From the NCBI GenBank assembly GCA_026545765.1, contig CM048839.1:24428566-24492565 (forward strand): a stretch of 64,000 bases of DNA, written 5' to 3'. How positions within the stretch are numbered: position 1 is the stretch's first letter; the number at the start of each line of letters is the position of its first letter. The position numbers were made by a program, and so were the translations under genes. The stretch comes from Plantago major (Eukaryota; Streptophyta; Magnoliopsida; Lamiales; Plantaginaceae). Shown here piece after piece: positions 35,801 to 45,154 of the stretch. The notes below the pieces were generated by a model. That model did not search any database and was not told the DNA's origin. It saw only the letters and a program-made list of their open reading frames with translations.

Positions 35801-37648
35801 TCATTACACACTGATTTCGATTCTTCTCAACCTTCTTTGGTGGATGAAATTCATGCTATCACCAATACATATATGTCGTCTTCTGGTTCTCCGACACATG
35901 ATGTTGATGATGCTATTAGGAGATCTTCTAGACCAAAAGCAACACCTGCACACTTTGGCGTTTACAACATCACATTGCCTCCATCTCTTACTCATTCCAA
36001 AGCAAATAATGTTGCTTCCTTGGTTCTGTACCCTATCTCTAATTATTTGTCTGCTTCTCAACTATCCGAATCCCACTTTGCCTTTACAGCTGCTATTACT
36101 TAGGCTGTGGAACCAAGGATCTATAAACAAGCTAGCAAAGACACTGAATGGCAGCGAGCTATGAATGATGAACTGCAGGCTCTCGAACAGACAAATACTT
36201 GGACTCTCATGGTTTTGCCAGAAGGAAAGCATTGTATTGGATGTAAATGGGTTTATAAGATCAAGCACAAATCAGATGGCTCAATTGAACGCTATAAAGC
36301 TCGTTTGGTCGCCAAAGGCTATACTCAAGAAGAAGGCATTGATTATTTCCACACTTTTTCCCCTGTAGCTAAGTTAACCACAGTTCGAGTGTTGTTAGCT
36401 ATTGCGGCTAGTAAAAATTGGTTCTTACATCAGTGTGATGTCAATAATGCTTTCTTACATGGGGATTTGGATGAGGAGGTGTATATGTTGCCTCCACCGG
36501 GCTATTTAAGCACTAATGACACCCGGGTGTGTAAACTCAACAAGAGCTTGTATGGTTTAAAACAAGCTTCCCGCCAATGGTTTCATCAGCTTGCTCAATG
36601 TCTTATTGCATATGGTTTTGTCCAGTCTAAAGCTGATATATCTTTGTTCATCCTACAGTCTTCAACTTTCTTTATAGCACTTGTGTGTTATGTCGATGAC
36701 ATAATTCTTGTCGGAGACAATGAGGTTGCGATTATCAAGGTTAAACAACACTTACATGAGAAGTTCACTATCAAGGACTTGGTATTCTGAAGTATATGTT
36801 GGGCATTGAGGTTGCACGTACTCCTGATGGTATTTTCTTATGCCAGAGAAAGTATACGTTGGATGTTCTTCACGATACAGGATATTTGGGTAGCAAACCG
36901 ATTGATACGCCCATGGACATTAAGCAGAAGCTTGCTACTGACACATCTCCATTACTTGATGATCCTACAGAGTACAGACGATTAGTGGGAAGATTGATTT
37001 ATCTCACCATTACTCGTCCTGACATAGCATATTCATTGCAGACTCTTAGTCAATATATGTCCCGACCTACAGCAGCTCATTTAGCGGCTGTTCATCGCCT
37101 ACTTCGTTATCTCAAGCAAACACCAGGCCAAGGCATTTTGTTACCAAGCCATTCTTCTCTCCAGTTGACTGCATTTGGTGATAGTGATTGGGCGCGATGT
37201 CCTGACACTAAGCGTAGTGTTACAGGATATGCCATCTATCTTGGTAATTCTCTTATATCTTGGAAATCTAAAAAGCAGCCTACGGTGAGTCGTTCATCAG
37301 CCGAGGCAGAGTACCGTGCTCTTGCTTTTACTACTTGTGAGGTTCAATGGTTGTTGTATTTATTACGGGATCTCTGCATATCACATTCTATTCCTGTGAG
37401 CGTTTATACTGATTCGAAGAGTGCACTCTGCATTGCACAAAATCCGGTTTTACATGAGAAGACAAAGCACATTCAGATTGATTATCATTTTACATGAGAA
37501 AAGTTACAAGCCGGAGTTATCAAGATCATTCACATTCCATCTTTGCAGAATGTAGCTGATATTCTCACTAAACCATTGGGACTCGATCTATTTTCTCAAT
37601 TCAGTTCCAAGATGAACATTCATAACATCCATGTCCATCTTGAGGGGG

Positions 37649-37817
37649 TCTCAAGGGAACCAATTAGAAGTCAATTAGGATTAGTATTAGAAGTCAGTTA
37701 GGATTAGGATTTATGTTCTGTTATGTTTTCTATTTAAGCAAGAGATTAGTTTCTCAAATAGTATTGTATTCATTATTCAATCATCAATATACGAGAGTGA
37801 TTCTCCTCTCTTTCACA
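37649..37817 (+). repeat. Right LTR of the copia element
   Basis: 169 bp with the same ends, preceded by the GAGGGGG polypurine tract. It is 23 bp longer than the left LTR because a segment near its start is duplicated. Otherwise it differs at about six positions. Confidence 0.9.
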
Positions 37818-38488
37818 CGTTTGTATACTCCGTGAACGATCGGGTTTGGCGTAAGATTAATGATTCTCCTGATTGGCTTAGGATTAAGGAGAAAAATGGA
37901 GCTTATGCCAATGGTGCATTGCATTGGGTTGTTTCGTCGAATGACGACAATGGGGATTTAGGGTGGATACTTGTGTTTGACCTTGCATCAAAAACTTACG
38001 ATGAATTTGAATTGCCCGAGGATGTCGGTATAGCTCAAGCTGAGGGGTGTTCTTTGGAGTTGGTCGTATTTGATGGAAGCTTGTTTCTGAGCTATGTGGA
38101 CCCTATAAGGGACTTGCTTGTCTGGAAGATTGGTAAGGATGATAATGATGATTTTGACGATAGAGTGATTGCGTCAATATACAAAACCAATGCTACTCTA
38201 ATAGCTTACTTGGGGAGCCAAAAGAAGGCTCTTTTCCGCTATAAGAATAATAAGTTTATGTTGTATGACGGAAAGGAGTGCTGTCTGCAGAAAGTTTCTA
38301 TGGAGGTCTACCCCAAGGCTAATGGGGAAGACGAGGCGGATGGCTCTGAGTATCTCTATGATACATTCACTTACCAAGTTTTGCCCTCTAGCCTTGCTCG
38401 TCTGCAGATTGATGATGGTTCTGATGAGAGTGTTGCTTCCAAAGGATCATCGAGTAAGAAGAGAAAAAGGGCTTATGTTAATCAAAGG

Positions 38489-39130
38489 TAAAATCAATCA
38501 TGTTACTACTTTAGTCACTGCTTCCTGTAGGATCTATCAGTGCCTCATTTCATCGCCTATGTTAGAAATTGTGCCTAGTACTTCGTTCTGATTGATTCAA
38601 ACTTTTGTTACAGGTTGGGTCTGAAGATCTCCCATGAACCTCTATATGAGTGGTCATGAATTGGTCATTTAGTATATGTGTTTTGTCGAAGGAGGTATGT
38701 CTTGTTTTAACAATTACAGTGACGTGTGAAAATACTAATGATGTTATCCATTTGGATGGAAGTATTCTGCAAGTTATGCAAACTAAATGTCTAAATTCAT
38801 GACATGATAAGATCACTAAATGCTAATGAAAATGAAAGGTAAAATCAATCAAATTATGACCTTGTTTGTTGACTGTTTCCTTAAAAACTCTGTTATAATT
38901 TGTTTCAACTCTTATTGTAGGTCAGGCCTCAAGAATTCATTTAAATCTCCAGAAATACTGATTATTGGAGAAGGACTTATGCATGTAACACTTGCAGTGT
39001 ATCTAGCTGACCTAGGTCCGTTTTGCTTTGAAGTTAAAGTGGTGGTCATGTATAGAACTACTAACTCACTCTCCATTCGGATGGAAGTATTTTGTAAGTA
39101 TTGCAAATTATTAGCAATCTGCTATGACTT
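38489..39130 (+). repeat. Duplicated 3' block downstream of the F-box gene
   Basis: AAAGGTAAAATCAATCA at about 38485 recurs at about 38837. Each is followed by GACTGCTTCC/GACTGTTTCC, then a pyrimidine-rich AG and GGTTGGGTCTGAAG / GGTCAGGCCTCAAG, and later by ATTTGGATGGAAGTATT / ATTCGGATGGAAGTATT. AG|GTAAAATC with TTACAG|G could also splice the F-box message to a short last exon at 38614-38658 (LGLKISHEPLYEWS). Whether that happens is inference. Confidence 0.55.
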
Positions 39131-39149
39131 ATCACTCATGGAGAAGAAC

Positions 39150-40720
39150 CTTTAAGGCTTTAATTCCTGTGTTAGTTTTTGTGTTCTGTTATGCTCATTT
39201 GATTCATCTCTGCTTATGCACTTGCAAAAAGATAAAAGCCTGGTTTGATAACATAAAGCTGTATTTTGTAAGTTAAGATGATTATTTACATGCTTTCAGA
39301 GTTTGAGTTATTTGAAAGAACAATATGCAAATTTAAGAACTAAAACTCCATAAAATCTCTTGTTCGAATTGACTATAATTTCGTATATATTTTAGTTATG
39401 CCTGAGATGAAAATGTGGAGGACCAGATACATTTTTTTGTATAGTCTGAGACTTAGTTTGTACAAGGGAAATGCGTTTGTAGAAGTCAAAAACATTCTCA
39501 TCCCTTGATAGATCACTTAAAGAGCTTTCTAGCTGCAATGTGTGTATGTTGGCATGAATTGATTTCCAACTGGTTTTCCAATTTGCAGTATCAGCTTCTT
39601 ATCTGTTAATCTGGTTTGTAAGTTAGTGGGTTTCAATCAGGAACTAACTTGGTTTGCCATTTACAATACGATCCCACTATCATCATCATGTAATACCACC
39701 CTCTTTATCTTTGCATGATTCACGGCTTACTACTGGACTGGTGCTTGTCAACTTTTTATTATTGCATGACACATCTATCCATAATCAATCAAACCTCTTG
39801 AGTCTAAAATCGTCTTACCTTTTTTTTCCTTTTTTTTTTCCATATATGATTTGGTTAGAATACTATATATTCATCTACACGAGTTGTTCTCTTATTTGTG
39901 ATTTTACATAATTTTTTTGTCTGATGTGATCTTATCAGTCACATTATCATGACTGTCTTAGTTGTTAGTAGTATATCAAAGATTCAAAGTTAGCACCAAA
40001 CTCAAGAAAGCAGTAAATATTTGTAAGATTTGATTTTAAGTTTTTCTCAATAGATTCCAGACTTTATGTGGGCATTTGCCAGCTTGATAAAAGTTGAAAT
40101 TCTTCCATTTAGGGGGTGCTTTCTAATCTAGGAAAAATCCTATGATGACTTTTCTAAAATTTCAAAACACCCAAGGAATATGAGTTTCAAAGTATTTTTG
40201 TCTATAAGTGAAATTAAATTAAAATTGTATTTAAAATCGAACGCTTCTTAAACCAATTAAACAACTCCAAAGTCGTAAACCTCACTTAGTACATCATCAA
40301 AACCTAACTCGTATTGGAATCGTACCAGTGGGATCCGAATCACCTACCAAGTGTCGCATTTCAAACTCACATTACAAATCATTATACTACCACATTTCGA
40401 AATGAATAATGTGAACCAAGAACTTCTTATAGACTTGTACAAGACCACTCCTGTAGGTAAAAGTTCTTATCAAGTCATAAAAAGATCATATGACATATTT
40501 ATATTAATATGATGTGATTTTAAGAAAATTAAACCTTGTTCCTTTTGTAGTACTCTTTCAACAGTGAATTTTTTACAAAATAATGTTTTTCCTAATATCA
40601 AATGCCTCATATCCAAGTGTATAACACACTCAACTTTTTATACTAATGTGATATTATTTTTCTAACTATTATTTGAAAAAGGTAAAGTTTTTTAACACGC
40701 AAATTCTTATAAGAAATTAC
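39150..40720. other. Intergenic, nothing recognised
   Basis: AT-rich sequence with chance frames only. A 40.74-40.80-kb inverted repeat resembles the element at 11188. Confidence 0.45.
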
Positions 40721-41415
40721 TTTTTTGAGAGACTGGATCAACATTACATGTTTAACTACATTAGCTTTATTAGAAAGTTTGTGGCACTTATAGTTAGATA
40801 TGTGATGTTGATTCGATTTATCTCGTAGAAGATGTTCTTGTTTAGTAGATGTTTCCGATAATATTAAAAATTGTTGTCACGCTCCATATTGAGTCAGACT
40901 ATATCATATCGCCTTGTTGTTGACATTCATCCTCGGAATAGAAAAGCGACCAAATCCATAGAACAACTGACCGAACCTAGTAAAGCAAATTAGTACTACC
41001 AACATAACCAAACTACCTACCCCTGACAAAATTAAAAAAACCCAATTTGTCGTGAGAAATTGTTTAATCTTCCAGTTAAGACCACTCCCAATGGCACCGG
41101 CTATGGGAGTGGCCGTGCACCACGGCATGCCGTGGTGATGGCGAGATGCAAATCTCGCCATTCCACGGCGAGATACGTAGCCCAAACGGAGCTTTATTCT
41201 TTTTTTAATTCTTCTTTTTAGTTTTTGATTTTTTAAAAAATATTTATAAACTAATATTATATAAAAATTACACCAACGGTCATATTTTTTCAAGATCTAT
41301 AAATACAACCCAATTTCACCTCATTTCACCACACTTCAATTTTCTCCCATATTCCTCTCTTAAACTCAAAACGCCTCTAAATTTTCACTTTGCTTCATCG
41401 TTTTTGCCCAAACAC

Positions 41416-42768
41416 ATGTCTATAATTAATCACTACATCAACAACTTATCATCTAGTTCTGACGATGATGAGTTTAGAGTTGATAATGATTCTTCTTCCT
41501 CAAGTTCACAAAGCGACTACTATACACGTGCTACCAAACTAATTATTCAAGCCACTCCTCATATAATCAACCACTATACACGAAGAAGGACGGGGTATAC
41601 GCGTGAATACATCGATTGAAAGAGGGAACAATTTGCTGCTACACTGGAGACGGATTATTTTACTGAACGTCCAACATGGGACGAGAGAAAGTTCCGACGT
41701 AGATTTCAAATGCAATGGCCATTGTTCCTCCGGATCGTCGAAGCCTTAGAACAACACGATCCATATTTTCGGCAACGCCCAGATGCTACAGGGAGGATGG
41801 GGTTTACGGCAAAACAGAAATGCACATCTGCCATCAGACAACTTGCATATGGTGTATGTGCAGACATGGTCGACGAATACACTCGAGTTAGTCAAACGAC
41901 TGGTCAAGACGCATTAAGGGCTTTTTGCGATGGTGTGGTTGCGGTGTTTGGTCCAACATATGAGGAGGGCCAACGAGGAGGATGTACGTTAGTTACTCTA
42001 GGTCAACACTAGTCGAGGTTTTCCCGGCATGCTTGGAAGTATAGATTACATGCACTGGGAATGGAAGAACTAAATGCGACTTGGAAAGGACAGTTCCAAG
42101 GAAAAAAACAAGAAAGCCACACTTATTTTGGAGGCGGTTGCATCCCAAGATACTTAGATTTAGCATTCTTTCTTTGGTGTTTCAGGGAACTTGAATGATC
42201 TTGCCGTGGTTTCACGGTCACCGATATTCGACGAATTACTAAGGGGAGAAGCTCCTGCTTGTAACTTCAAAGTTAATGGCCATCAGTACATGTGGTACTA
42301 TCTAACAGACGGCATATATATGAAGTGGACAACATTTGTGAAGTCAATAAAAGGTCCAATCAATCCAAAACAGGCTAAGTTTGCAACCCGACAAGAGGCG
42401 TGCAGGAAAGATGTCGAACGCACTTTCGCAGTTCTCCAATCACGCTTCAAAGCGATTAAAGATCCAGCACTGCACATAACCGAGAAGACCTTGCTAGGAT
42501 CATGAACTCTTGCATTTGCTTGCACAATATGATAGTGGAGAATGAGCGGCACTTATATCGCAACTATAAAGAGGTGGTAGCGAAATTCCATGAAGATGCT
42601 GTCAAATTAGGCATCAACAACGAAGGTGATAATGACTACAGCTGTAGGGATTATGTGATCAATCAATTGAAGAACTATTTGGTGAAAAGGAAAGACCTAG
42701 AAAGTCGAGACACACATAAGCAGCTTCAACAAGACTTGATCAACCACATTTGGTCTTTCAACATTTAG
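41416..42768 (+). pseudogene. PIF/Harbinger DDE transposase, decayed
   Basis: From ATG 41416 the product has a serine/aspartate-rich start, then YTREYID and, after a TGA at 41618-41620 where the family has a sense codon, KREQFAATLETDYFTERPTW, FRRRFQMQWPLFLRIVEALE, QRPDATGRMGFTAKQKC and AIRQLAYG. Catalytic region: GMLGSIDYMHWEWKN near 42025 (first Asp), LNDLAVVSRSPIFDELL (second Asp) and RKDVERTFAVLQSRF (Glu), so all three DDE positions survive, but in different frames. Frameshifts lie around 41985-42190 and near 42500. The C-terminus CICLHNMIVENERH is the family's usual end. It cannot make active protein as it stands. Confidence 0.85.
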
Positions 42769-43072
42769 TAGTTTACGTTTTTATCTATGTTTGTTGTTTA
42801 TTTATTTCTATGTATGTGTGTTGTTGCTTTCTTTCCTAGGATTTGCACTTTTATCATGTTCTTTAATGTTTGATGTATTGTATTGTTGTTTCTTTTGATT
42901 TGATTTCAATGAACTTGCACTTGTTTAATAATACGAATAGTCACCCCTTTCATTCGATTAGAAATTAACAATGCAACATAACATAAAACCTAACGATTTA
43001 CTAATATTACAAACAATGGAAAACTACTAGTACAAAATGCATAAAAGTAAGGGGTGACTTATCTTGCTCAAT

Positions 43073-44101
43073 TACACCCTGCGTGAAAATCCCTCACCTT
43101 GAACCGGAATGTCTTTGAACCTGGGTGGGGGGCCATAGTTTGGATCATTTTCCGGATCCACACACTTACATTTCTGGAACATAAGCTGGAGTTGAAACCA
43201 TAGTGGTTCATCAACAACATAGTACCAGATAGAGTGATAATCATAGCGCCGTATCTCTTCCCAAACTATGCCTGCAAGCGAACCGAGCTTTTATCGAACA
43301 GCTCGAGCTTTTTTTGTAGCTCGATTGAGTTTTCGAGCTGAGCACGAACTTTGTAAAGCTCGGCTCGAAAGCTCGTCGAGCAGCTCGGTTGTAGTTATTA
43401 TTAATTATATAATATATAATATATATTTAAAAATAAAAAAATAAAACCCTACTTCATTTTTGGGAATTTTTGTGCTTTCGAGCTTTGTAAGTTTTCGAGC
43501 TCACGAGCCGAGTTAAATCGAGCTTTCGAGCTTTAAAGGTTCGATTTGAAAAAACAAATCGAGCTCACGAGCCGAGCTCGAGTCGAACAAATTATTTCGA
43601 GCTCAAATTTTGCAACTCGATCGAGCTCGAGCTCCAGCACAAAAATGATAAACGAGTCGAGCTCAAGCATAGCTCGGCCCGGCTCGGCTCGTTTGCAGGC
43701 CTATCCCAAACCCTATGGTTGCATTGATTCCTACCCCTTGAGAAATTAATTCCAAACCCAGATTCATCCAAATTGAGGATCCTACCGTAGCAAAAGTGCC
43801 TAGTCGAGAGTTTCTCAACCTTTTTCTCAGCCTCAGCCTTTATGTCATCCAACGTATAGTTGGCACCTTGACTTGCAAGTTGGTTCTGCACCACCTGTAG
43901 GGCTTGCCGGATTTTGTGGGGGTAACACCACATCTGTAGTTGGGCACACTTCAACAGATTGTGAACCATGAAGATGACACTTTCCTTGGTCATCTTCCCA
44001 TCGTATAGCATGAAGTCTTGATATGTAGGTGCAGCTTTCTCTTGGGCTCCCGTCCATATCTGGCAATCAGGGATAACATTCCACGCCTCACCACCAGTCA
44101 T
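43073..44101 (-). pseudogene. Harbinger-associated Myb/SANT-like protein gene split by a MITE
   Basis: Minus-strand frame from ATG 44101: WNVIPDCQIWTGAQ, YQDFMLYDGKMTKESVIFMV, YTLDDIKAEAEKKVEKLSTR, ILNLDESGFGINFSRGRNQ, CNHRVW. A 437-bp hAT-type MITE follows (43704-43268). Beyond it the frame resumes as EEIRRYDYHSIWYYVVDEPL, WFQLQLMFQKC and ends near 43073. The SGFGINF..VW..LQLMFQ pattern fits the C-terminal part of the Myb/SANT-like domain family (PF12776 type). Apart from the MITE the frame is open, which is better preserved than the transposase. Its role in Harbinger elements is DNA binding and recruiting the transposase. Confidence 0.65.
43268..43704. mobile_element. hAT-type MITE made of GAGCTCGAGC-like repeats
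   Basis: The ends ATGCCTGCAAGCGAACCGAG and, inverted, ATAGGCCTGCAAACGAGCCG are flanked by CCCAAACT (43260-43267) and CCCAAACC (43705-43712), an 8-bp duplication with one mismatch. The body is filled with CGAGCT/AGCTCG motifs on both strands. Confidence 0.8.
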
Positions 44102-44639
44102 TTCTTAGAAAGAGTGTTTGGTTGATATTTGATCTGAGAGTGAGTTGTTTGAGGTTGTGTTTTGGAAGAGTAAGTGTAGTGTATTTATAGTGACATGAGT
44201 CAAAATTCATGTTGGAATAAGACTTCAAATTCAGATGAAATTGAGATTGGAATTAAATTCTTGGAATGAGGTTTTCTGATATTTGGAATCAATGTCAGGT
44301 ATCCAATGGTACCTATCCTCATAAAGAGTAGACAACAATCCATCAATGTGAGGATTGATATCTCTTGCTATTGAAATCTGATTTTTTTTTCCTTCTGATT
44401 CTTGCTCAATAAATTATAAAATGAGTTTTACAAATGCAATTTGATTAATTTCACCTCTAAACACTCTTATAATATGTTAAACATGTTAAGAAAAATATAA
44501 AAATAAAATAAAAACACACTATTCGCGGTCGTCACGACTGCCATTTGACATGATTTCTTCAGATGTGATTATCGTTTGGTAGTAAATCGCAACTACTTCA
44601 TTCACGACCTATAGGACATGGTCTAATGTTACTATTAGT

Positions 44640-44967
44640 TAAAGATCAAAAGAAAGGTCGTACAAATCAAAGTTTTCTGAAGCACTAAATCCTAAAACAT
44701 AGTGCTATAATAAGCAATTAAAAGTCTTATAAGTTCTTTGATAAGAAATTAAAGCAGCACAGTGCTTTACATGAGTTACTTTATGTATAAAAATGAGAAT
44801 GGATTTATAAGAGTAAAAAGCAAGTCGAAAACGATAAGAGTGGGATAAATCTATGATCACTGATGAAATGGTGGGAGATGAATTGTATTTTATTGAAGAA
44901 TGTGGGCAGACCATAAGCGTACCACACGCTCATGGATTGTATAATAATATCAAATAGTTTACAAATA
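44640..44967. other. Intergenic, nothing recognised
   Basis: Flank of the Harbinger element. No supported feature. Confidence 0.45.
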
Positions 44968-45154
44968 AATCTTTCCATTTTAACTTTGACCGGTCAACTG
45001 TCTTCGACTTTTACTACAAATTAATTAAATTTTCATTATATAATTTTATTAAATTATTTACTATTATAATTTAAGAGTAATTTGCAGTCAAAGTCAAAGA
45101 TAGTTGACTGCAGAATAGTAAAATGGAAAGATTTCTTTGAAACGGTGGGAGGTA
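44968..45154. mobile_element. Stowaway-like hairpin MITE
   Basis: AATCTTTCCATTTTAAC and GACCGGTCAACTGTCTTCGA face CAAAGATAGTTGACTGCAG and AAAATGGAAAGATTT, with right edge GGTGGGAGGTA. Same family as the 9529 copy. Confidence 0.65.

Larger units (their letters stand above)
32663..37817 (+). mobile_element. Ty1/copia LTR retrotransposon fossil
   Basis: A 5155-bp element inserted in the F-box gene, flanked by 5-bp CGTTT repeats (32658-32662 and 37818-37822). Parts in order: left LTR, tRNA primer site TGGTATCAG, copia-type gag with a CCHC knuckle (about 33.0-34.0 kb), protease, integrase (34.7-35.5 kb, LWHLRLGH), reverse transcriptase (36.2-36.9 kb, YVDDIILVG), RNase H (37.1-37.5 kb), a polypurine tract and right LTR. 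This order marks copia. It is structurally complete but the coding region is broken, in about four or five places. Low LTR divergence points to an insertion of roughly one to a few million years. Confidence 0.95.
32167..38491 (+). pseudogene. F-box protein gene split by a copia retrotransposon
   Basis: The N-terminal part (32167-32662) starts MSDIPTNVFHEILRRMPVDS, an F-box of about 45 residues (VCKSWRRIID), then CNGLLLI and WNPFTSESIKVPP, the usual F-box-associated region. The frame slips by one base near 32602 (a T run), after which the family motif GYDEQNDDYKVVRVVEP follows. A 5.2-kb copia element sits after CACACGTTT. Beyond it the host frame resumes (VYSVNDRVWRKI, GALHWVV, WILVFDLASKTYDEFELP, LLVWKI) to a stop at 38491, ending KKRKRAYVNQR. 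The host frames on either side agree across the duplicated CGTTT, so the insertion postdates a coding gene. F-box proteins select substrates for SCF ubiquitin ligases; this copy is unlikely to make a full product. Confidence 0.88.
41080..44623. mobile_element. Near full-length PIF/Harbinger transposon
   Basis: It starts GACCACTCCCAATGGCACC and ends ATAGGACATGGTC. The left end pairs well with the related right end at 27262 and moderately with its own. TAA flanks both sides (41077-41079 and 44624-44626), the Harbinger target. Inside are a plus-strand DDE transposase gene and a convergent minus-strand Myb/SANT-like gene, the standard two-gene layout. Both genes are damaged. A leader with TCTATAAATA lies at about 41295 ahead of the transposase. 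Confidence 0.85.

Noticed and set aside
38820-39155. 111-codon plus-strand frame
   Set aside because: It covers the duplicated intron-like block behind the F-box gene. No protein family is recognised.
43590-43750. Possible tRNA-like box (GGTTCGATTTGA)
   Set aside because: It is inside the hAT MITE and lacks a cloverleaf.
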